64,000 nucleotides of DNA from Hypericum androsaemum (taxonomy: Eukaryota > Streptophyta > Magnoliopsida > Malpighiales > Hypericaceae). Of this stretch, positions 56,496 through 64,000 are shown one piece after another (the first letter of the stretch is position 1; every line of letters begins with the position of its first letter). A program made the translations under genes and the position numbers. The DNA is taken from NCBI GenBank assembly GCA_963995505.1, contig OZ023192.1, positions 12,321,001-12,385,000 on the forward strand, given 5' to 3'. The notes under the pieces are model-generated. The model was not told the DNA's origin. It ran no database searches and worked only from the letters and a program-made list of their open reading frames with translations.

Positions 56496-57885
56496 GGGAT
56501 TGTCGTCCATCAATGACTAAGTTCTAGGCCACAAATACGACTCGACCACTAGTTTAGGACCACAACTAATGAATTTGTCAATTCCAAACACGGTGTGGGC
56601 TTGGCACTAATGACACCTAGATAACTAAATGGCCTATGGGGTTTATTAAGTTTGTGTTATGGTCCGGGTGTTTCTAAAGTAACTAATCAATGCTTCCACC
56701 ATTAATTAGTCTAAATTGAACATTAATTAAGCTTAGTTAAACTAACCATGCTTCCGTGACTAATTAGTCACCTAATCTAACTAATTATTAATTACAACCA
56801 TCACCCTTTGGACAACTAACCACCTAATGAGATCCCTCATCAAAAGGCAACTAATTAACTAGTTAAATAGTCTATTAATCCTAACCCCTCCCGGCAATTT
56901 ACATTAATTACGTTCATAATCAATGTGATCAAGCAAGATTAAGCATTAAACTCAATAACTAGTTCACAAACCTTAGCATTTTAACCCCCACTAAACCATA
57001 GGCTAAATAGATGCCATCAAGGAACCAAACCCACTAATCAACTACTCACACATATCAACTACACAACTAAACACATCCATTAAATAAAGCAAGTAAACCA
57101 AGAACATAAAAGAGAGGGTTGAAGAAAGCTCAAGATGATCTTCAAAGCTTCCAAAAGTTCTCATTCAAATTCTCTACAAGCTCCAATAATGGTGACCCAA
57201 GTTCTCTTCCAAAGAGAAAAGTGAGTGGAGTGGGTGAGTGAGTTTAGAAAAATATATAAGTTCTAAGAGTTGGTTTCCAAGGAAAGCCGATGAGGCTATT
57301 TATACAAAAATTCCCAACTCAAACTAACTAAACTATTCCTAAAGTTCCAGCCAAGTAAAGCCATGGACAATCCCGAAATGGGCCCAAAATGGTTCATGAA
57401 TTCTAGCCCATCTCGGCTAGGCAAGTTCTCAGATTTGAAGCTTAACTTTGGATGCATTTTTCACTCTTTTAGACTCCAAATTGGAAGAAGATCATTAGTG
57501 ACAAAGTTTTAGCCACGGATGTCTTCTTTCCTGAACTGCCTCACTCGTCTCCATTGAACTTTGTATCCAAAAGTTATCTTCAATTAAGTCACTCGAGGTC
57601 AGTCTTGCCTAATGTCATCGAGGTCCCGATATTGCACCATTCTTCACGGCTGATCCAATCGCCTTTGACATGATCCAAGGTGCACCAATATCCTCCTCGC
57701 ATGGTCCACAAAGTCTCCAAGAAAGAAACACGAATGAAACGTAATGAAAATCACAAGAACTACACTAAAATATTCAAAGCACGATAAATAACACTACATC
57801 AATACATAACAAACAAAAACACTAGAAACAATGGAAAATCAATACTAAAATATACATAGATGATCGAGTGTTTCCACACTCATCA
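56496..57885 (-). mobile_element. LTR-like insertion, copy B
   Basis: Counterpart of 13558-14985, with a 50-bp gap relative to it near 56594 and a small extra 'ttaaataaagcaag' stretch near 57079. Confidence 0.5.
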
Positions 57886-59164
57886 GGTCACGATGAGTCT
57901 ACTTGCCGTAAGCTCCACCCTCGTGAGGAGGTTATTACGAAAAGGCAAGAGATTGCGAGGGGCAAACAGGTGGTGCATGGGGCGGACCCTCATCAATCTT
58001 AACAATTCTGGCAACAGGTAATCTCAGATCCTGCTCGAACCAAAGAGGTGTCGGCTAGTTCAGTTGAGATAGTGCTAGCCCCTGTTTCTAATGATTTTTC
58101 CGTGTTACAAGATGATGCATTGGGGACTGAGGAACCTTTCTGTATTCACGATATCATTTCTGGTGCTTTTGTTGGGGTGGTTTCGTGTGAAAGGGTGCAT
58201 GAGCTTGTCACTACTTGCACAGTAGGCAATGAGTTGGCTCATGTTAGCTCCTGGTCTCCTACTTGTGATGAGGTTGAGGTGAGTGCTTCTCTTGCCCTTG
58301 TCACGATTTTGGAAAATTTTGCATCTCAGGAGGTGCAATTTGGAAACTCCTTTGCTTTGGACTTGGTTTCGGGAATGGGGCATATGGAACATCTAGCTGA
58401 TGGCGCTCTTGCTTTAATTACGTGATCGAAAAATGTGCAAGATTTAGATGATGCACTTCATAAGGAAGCGAACTTCATTTATGACTCGTGCTGCTTATTT
58501 CAGGAGTTGGATGTCGAGAGCACGCCTGAGCGTGGTACACAAATTGAGGACATTTCGGATGCCACATGGAGTTGTCACAGTACCGTTGACCCCGGTCTCT
58601 CAAACAGATGATACAGGTCTGCAAGCTTACTCGACACAAGAGGCAAGTGCTAGCTTGATGTCGAGCAAGAAAAGTGTGAACAAGAAGAATACAAAAATAG
58701 CCAAGAACTTGTTATTGAGTTTGTCGCTTTGGATCTGGCAAAGGTTGAAGCTCAGAAGGCCACCTACATTACTATCACGGGCGTTAGTTGTTAAGGGATC
58801 TAAAGGCAAGTGTTTGAAGAAGGGGTTCCTTGGCAAGGGAACTCCAATTTTATAGGGTCCATCATCGTCTATTTTGGGTCGTGCTTCAGCCTTGCCTTCT
58901 ACAAAACCCTTGCCTATCTCGGGTCAAGAAAGTTCTGGGGTCATTGCTTTTTCAGACTCTGAAGATCTTCAGGCTTCATTGAAGTTCATGGGATCTGCGG
59001 TGAAGATGGCAGGGGGTTCCTGGGCAGATGAGGCAGATTTGAGATCAAATTTGGATGATTTAGACCCGCCGGCCAGAAACACCCACTATCAGGCGAGAAA
59101 GAGGTTGGGAATTACCTACACTGGTGAAGATATCTGCTGGTCGGAGTGTGAGGTGGACTTTTGA
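57886..59164 (+). pseudogene. LINE ORF1-like C-terminal fragment, copy B
   Basis: Counterpart of 14986-16274. The final part is better preserved here: an uninterrupted reading 58874-59164 (..GQESSGVIAFSDSEDLQASLKFMG..ICWSECEVDF). Frameshifts remain upstream. Confidence 0.5.
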
Positions 59165-59523
59165 GATGTTCCGATTATTTTATATCATCCTTGACTACCC
59201 TACTTGTGAGTTGCTTGGATGAGTCACTAGATTTGGCAGCAGGTGTTGATCGTCCGTTAAGGCCTTGGCTCTATTTAGTCTTCTTTCTTTTTTCTCCCCT
59301 CTCTCACCACCTTTCTGTAACTTTTCTTTTATTTGGTAATATAGTTTCATATTTAGATTTAAAAAAATTAGATTACTGCCTAAAACCTAAGAAACATCTA
59401 AAAGCACCAGAGGTAACCGAATGTAAAAGAAGCTCAGCCCAAAACCAACCTTCAACGGCATACCGAAACCAACCAGGGATTCATCACACCTTGAACATGG
59501 CATGCTTCACGCATAGAGCAAAG

Positions 59524-59691
59524 TTAAGGAGGATCAAATGCCCAATTTTGATCTTGACCACAAGCCGCGTCCTTGATAGTTTGGAGAATTGAAGAAGCAT
59601 CTTCGTCCCATGACATACCCGTGGCAATCGCGAGCCACCACACCTCGGCTGTAAGCTTTTCGTGAACAGAAACATCCTTCTTGGACACCAT
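59524..59691 (-). pseudogene. LINE ORF1 C-terminal fragment, copy B
   Basis: Counterpart of 16633-16800, same EVWWLAIATGMSWDEDASSI reading. Confidence 0.5.
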
Positions 59692-60177
59692 ATCTAGCAA
59701 ATTAAAGATTGATTTAAACGATTTTAGAAACAAGAGCCAAAAAAGGGAAACCGAAAAGAAAAAGTAGAAGGGAAAGAAGAATAAATTAAGCGTCACAGGG
59801 CAGAGTAATGGAGGGCCAAAACAGAGAGTCAAAACAAAAAAGAGTTACAGAACAGCACAAGAAGACGACGACTACTAACAATTGGGAGTTCCGTATAGAG
59901 TTGAGGTGTTTTAGGATGGTAAACGGTTTTAAAGTGAGTAAAGAATATTTTGATAATTTATGTGGTAATTTAACTTGAATTAGAGGTAAATTTGGTTTTG
60001 TGGACTATTGTGCTCGTTTTTTTCAAATTCAGAAACTAATTTTTCAAGGACTGAATTTATTAAATACTTTATTTCAAATCTTAGGACTTGTGAGTATTTA
60101 CCCTTTTTAAAAATTAATTCTGTAACACTTGATTTAAAAAATTAAATTCATGCAATCAATCTTGAAGGTTACGAATT

Positions 60178-60536
60178 TTCAAATTTATGATGGCTGTTAT
60201 AGATTTTGGAATTAAATTATGGTTTTTCCCTTTTAAGTGCAATAGCCACAAATTTTGGATTTTAAATGTAATCTGTTACAATTTTTGTAACATATTGTAT
60301 TAATTCTTTATATCATTTAAGTCTATTTTATTTTATTTTCCGAAAACAAAACCTGGTGATTTATATATATGTTAACCTTCCAAAAATCAGCAGTTGCATT
60401 TCCGAACAACTGCTATATAAAGTGTAAGGCTATTGACTTTCTAGTCTTGGGAAACCAAAACATCGTCTCTAAAAATATTAAGGAGAATAAAAATAAATCA
60501 CACACTAAAGTAACCATGATCTCTTCAATTGCCTAG
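60178..60536 (+). pseudogene. PMEI promoter and six-codon start fused to the CHLI block
   Basis: After copy B ends, a diverged PMEI promoter appears (TATA 'ctatataaag' about 60413, 'tgtaaggctattgac', 'aataaatcacacactaaa') leading to ATG at 60516 and MISSIA, then TAG at 60534-60536. The TAG is the first base triplet of the D-type block ('tagtcaaaacaact'), so the breakpoint itself truncates the gene. A remnant of a further PMEI unit. Confidence 0.7.
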
Positions 60537-60899
60537 TCAAAACAACTAGAAAACAAAAAAATACAAAGTAAAAAAGAACGTATCAACGAACAATCAGCAA
60601 ATATTATTTTAGTTTAATTAAAAAATTTGGAGTTCAAGTTATTAAAAATATAACATTTAAATTTAAATTAGTCAAACTAATAAATGTACGGATACAAGTT
60701 ACCTCACAACTGCCTTCTAAGTGTAATAAACCGCAGAGAAACAAAAGTATAAACGACTGGAGTAGTGTTCATCTATCCTTTGATCCTCATTCCTCACACA
60801 GAGAGACCAGTGAGACGCCCCGAAGCGTCCAAGAACAACAGAACCACTCTCTTAACATCACTATATTTTCTTCATAAAACAATTTTTCAGAACCCAAGA

Positions 60900-61633
60900 A
60901 TGCTGGGAACTTCTTCCACAGAAATCCCAGGTCCCAGGACCTTCTCCACCTCTCTTTCCTTCATCCCAGGTACCCCAATTGTCAGCTAAGGTTTGCAACT
61001 TTATCACTTTTTAATGTTAAACTTTATTGAATTGGAAATGGGTTGGTCTTTAATGTTTGGTTTCTGTGCAGGACAGAAGCATGGGAGGAAGTGTTTTGGA
61101 GGGTTTGGAGTTGAGGGTAAGAGAAGGAAGAAGTCTAAGTTCCATCTGACAGTTACCAATGTCGCAACATAAATTAACTCTGTTCAGCAGGTAACCTTTC
61201 TATTTTTAGATTAGCTGGTAAGCGGTTGTTTTAGCTTAGGAAGAGATTTTTCGTCTTCATGGTCCTATCTGACTCGAACCCGGATTGGTTAGTGAAGTGT
61301 GTGTTCGGACACTAAGTGGTTTTTCATCTTAATGGTCCTATCTAACTCGGATATTTGTCAGAAGCTCGGTTTACGTGAGTCACTGCAAAATTCTGTTTTT
61401 TGCAGGCTCCGAAGCTTGATGCTAAGGAAAGCCAGAGGCCAGTTTATCCATTTGCTGCTATAGTTGGACAGGATGAGATAAACTATGTCTTCTGTTGAAT
61501 GTGATTGATCCGAAGATCGGAGGCGTCATAATCATGGGTGATAGAGGGATGGGAAAGTCAATGACTGTTAGGTCGTTAACTGATTTTCTACCTGAAATTC
61601 AAGTAGTTGCAGGCGATCCCTACAATTCGGATT
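60900..61633 (+). pseudogene. CHLI: CHLI 5' gene fragment, copy D'
   Basis: Pieces 60900-60969 (MLGTSSTEIPGPRTFSTSLSF), 61072-61190 and 61406-61633, with intron-like spacers starting GT and ending CAG. It shares the frameshift after GQDE and the GDRGMGKSM Walker A with the copy at 27074, but lacks the ~40-bp tandem duplication and instead has a stop (TAA) in place of the Glu codon of VATEIN. The upstream 'gagagaccagtgagacgccc' region may be an old 5' UTR. Confidence 0.88.
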
Positions 61634-62163
61634 ATTTTTCCAAAATTCGTGGTTATTTATGTATAAACTAGTCCATGTAACTCACCATCTCAAAAATCTT
61701 CATTCCATTTTTTATAATTATGTACATAGGTAATTATTGAATGCTCGCTTTCATAGGTTGGATGTTGTGGTGAATAAAATTTGTTCATAAATCGTGATGG
61801 ATAGCAAGGAGGTATAAATAAAAGAAGATGGAATGAGTTACAAAAAATGAATTGGTAGAACAAGAAATAAGGATGGAAAAGAAATATAATTGACTAGATG
61901 GAGATGGAAAAACAAGAATGCATTATAGAGGACATATAAAAATAGGTTGGATAATTAATTACACCGAGTATTAGAAAACTTCTGAATTACAACGTATCAT
62001 ATAGGGTATTTAGATAGGCGTCTAACTAACAACTCGATAAAAATAAAAAAACTAGAAATATAATTCAAATAAAATAATTTTGAACATGTCTTAACAAACT
62101 AGGTAATTTTAAAATACCTATACTAAGTTTTTGCACACCAACCGATACACAATCTATATGAAA

Positions 62164-62277
62164 CCAAAGAGCATTTGGCCTAGCGGCAGAAGGCGTAATA
62201 AGATTTGACGACGGTCAAGTGTTCAAATTGTGACAAAGTGTAATTACTTGATGAAAAATTTTACCTTTAGAAAGAAT
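62164..62277 (+). mobile_element. SINE, copy D'
   Basis: Counterpart of 28405-28518, TSD 'acaatctatatgaaa' at 62149-62163 and 62278-62292. Confidence 0.85.
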
Positions 62278-62793
62278 ACAATCTATATGAAAAAATTATT
62301 TGAAATCCTGTATTTTTTATGTTTGTTTGAGACAAAGAATAAATTATGATCTAAATAATTGTAGTTAAATGAGTAATATCTATTCGACTTCTAAATCTAT
62401 ATTGAACAAAGTCGACCCAAGTATTATTCATATTAAACCGTAACAAACTAAATATATCTTTCATACGTTTTTAAGATATATTTTATAAAGTTTATGTCCG
62501 CAAATCTATTAACATTCCATATTAGGAGATTTATGTATAAGGTCAACTTTCCGAAACAAGGTAATTGCTGCTTTTGGAAGTGTAATTATATTTTCAAACA
62601 ATTGAAATATAGAAGTGTAGAAGGTTCATGTATAGGTCAGCCTTCCGAAACAAACATTTATTTATGTAAATGCTTGTTTTGAAAATGTAATTATATTTCC
62701 AAACAATTGCAATACGAAAGTGTAAGGCTGTTGAAACATCATCTCTTATAACACAAGGAGACTAGAAATAAATCATACCCTTAAGCAACAACG

Positions 62794-63315
62794 ATGTCTT
62801 CGATTGTCAACTTTTGTGCACTATTTGTACTTTTGTTGGTGTCCTTGATCACACAATCTTTGGTTATTTTCCAAGACGACATAAATGTAGTTTGCTCTGA
62901 TTCTGAAATACGAGATCGTTTATTCTATTTTTCCTACATCAAATTTATCCCTGGCGTGTAATTTGCTAACTCATCGATCATCATCAAGACAATTGAAGTT
63001 ATAATCATCATCAAAGCCAAACAAACCTCCCAACAGATTGTGACATTTATAAATAAAAATCCACCTTATGACCCATATATTGCCTCATCAGAATGCAAGA
63101 CCAGCTATGTGAGTGTAATCGACAAATTGCAAGAAGCTCAAAAAGAATATGCGGCAATGGAGAGATTTCACTTTAAATATGTATTAAAGGCGGCTCTTCA
63201 ATCAATCGATGATTGCCAATATGTGATAGGAAAATACGAGCTTCTCTTTAAGAAGAGCAATTTAGATATTGGGAAAATTATTAGCATCATTTTGATGATA
63301 GATAAACATCTGTAA
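62794..63315 (+). pseudogene. PMEI-like pseudogene (unit D'), LINE-free
   Basis: 174-codon span in one frame, interrupted only by a TAA at 62959-62961 (codon 56, where the intact gene has Ser). Cys35 is kept, Cys46 is Tyr and Cys105 is Ser, so both disulfides are compromised. The C-terminal half (SIDDCQYVIGKYELLFKKSN) is well preserved and its reading reaches HL* like the intact copies. Its uninterrupted 'tcgtttattctattttt' near 62917 is the pre-insertion site of the LINE in unit D. Confidence 0.88.
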
Positions 63316-64000
63316 TATAGCCCTCGATGGACTATTTAACGAGAATAACAGCCACATAACGCTTCAAAGTAATAAAGATGTTACCCCTATCTATTTAGCG
63401 ACTTAGATGACGATTGTATGAGGGTTTTTTTTCCGTAGATTGTTTGCTGATGTTTATTTAATAAAAATTTAAGAATTCCTTCTCGCGGGAAAATGCCGTC
63501 AAAAAATCTCAATATCGTCGTTCCCCAAAAAAATTTATAAGGTGAGTTAGGGTCAGAAGATATGGTATGGTTAAATTTTTATGAAATTCTAAATATTGAA
63601 TAGCAGGTAGAATAACATAATGTGAATTCGATACAATCAATTAATATTTAAAAATTAGGTCACCTAGAAGTATTAAACTCCATAATTTAACATTTGAAAA
63701 AAGCTTAATGATGTAAAGTCAATAACTAGTGGGTCCAGAATAATTCACCGACGTGCTTCTCACAAAATTATAGCCAAAACAACTATAAAAAAAGAGTACG
63801 AAGCAGTAATGAATTAGAAATGAACTTGGAGCGGGAACATTTATTCTAGATTAAATTAAAAAATTATATAAAAAATACATGGCTATCTATGAATAAACGA
63901 GTCATGCAACTCTACATTTACAAAAATCTTCATGCCTTTTTTTTAATATTTATGTATATATGTATAGTGGTTTCCCTAAATATTATTGAATAGAGGCTTC
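63316..64000. repeat. PMEI-unit downstream block, copy D'
   Basis: Counterpart of 34732-35416. No gene; window ends inside it. Confidence 0.65.

Larger units (their letters stand above)
44161..60177. repeat. Segmental duplication, copy B
   Basis: Near-identical to 1-17285. Keeps the full 2.16-kb poly(A)-tailed insertion and the empty hAT site; lost about 350 bp of copia RT, about 300 bp of the 9821-10128 MITE region and about 50 bp at about 56594. After 60177 it meets a different PMEI promoter fragment instead of unit C. Confidence 0.93.
60534..64000. repeat. Segmental duplication, copy D' (runs off the window)
   Basis: Near-identical to 26720-35430 minus the LINE. Very few differences from about 61406 onward; more indels in the CHLI 5' part. 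Confidence 0.9.

Overview
The window is nuclear DNA from a flowering plant, most likely a eudicot. It is AT-rich and carries an intron-containing fragment of the plastid Mg-chelatase gene CHLI, PMEI/invertase-inhibitor-like genes with plant signal peptides, and plant TE families (copia, an Athila/Tat-like LTR element with a tRNA-Asp primer site, L1-type LINEs with DUF4283-like ORF1, hAT, Mutator-like foldback elements, a tRNA-type SINE). There are no bacterial or organellar operons. I could not identify the species.

The backbone is a decayed tandem family of small secreted proteins with the cysteine layout of plant invertase/pectin-methylesterase inhibitors (Pla a 1-like). Only two copies are open: 8619-9143 and 51865-52389, 174 aa each, differing at one residue. 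The rest are pseudogenes: 1350-1760 and 45170-45572 (stops, poly(A)-tailed insertion); 19058-19404 + 24802-24952 (split by an LTR element); 29035-29173 + 34349-34731 (split by a LINE); 62794-63315 (LINE-free sister of the previous one, one nonsense codon); and short remnants at 9655-9760, 25363-25585 and 60516-60536. Each unit tends to share an upstream promoter-repeat block and a downstream ~250-bp AT-rich block.

Large-scale layout: A = 1-17285 (copia RT remnant, PMEI pseudogene, hAT, foldback/MULE nest, intact PMEI gene, copia LTR, LINE ORF1 remnants). C = 17286-26720 (third PMEI unit split by a 5.39-kb LTR element). D = 26720-35430 (CHLI fragment, SINE, PMEI pseudogene split by a 5.16-kb LINE). 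Then a spacer at 35430-44160 (old LINE remnant interrupted by a minus-strand LTR element, plus a truncated copia). B = 44161-60177 is a near-identical copy of A, and D' = 60534-64000 is a near-identical copy of D without the LINE. C is absent between B and D'. A+D was therefore copied as a block, and comparison of copies gives natural empty sites that date several insertions.

Nothing here forms a multi-gene pathway. The likely functional content is the pair of PMEI-like genes; the rest is mobile or broken. The most unusual points are the ordered insertion history readable from empty sites, tandem and inverted duplication of the PMEI core promoter (including a palindrome with ~84-bp arms), an intron-retaining CHLI fragment carried in the array, and a poly(A)-tailed 2.16-kb insertion holding a cluster of E2F-like GCGGGAAG motifs.
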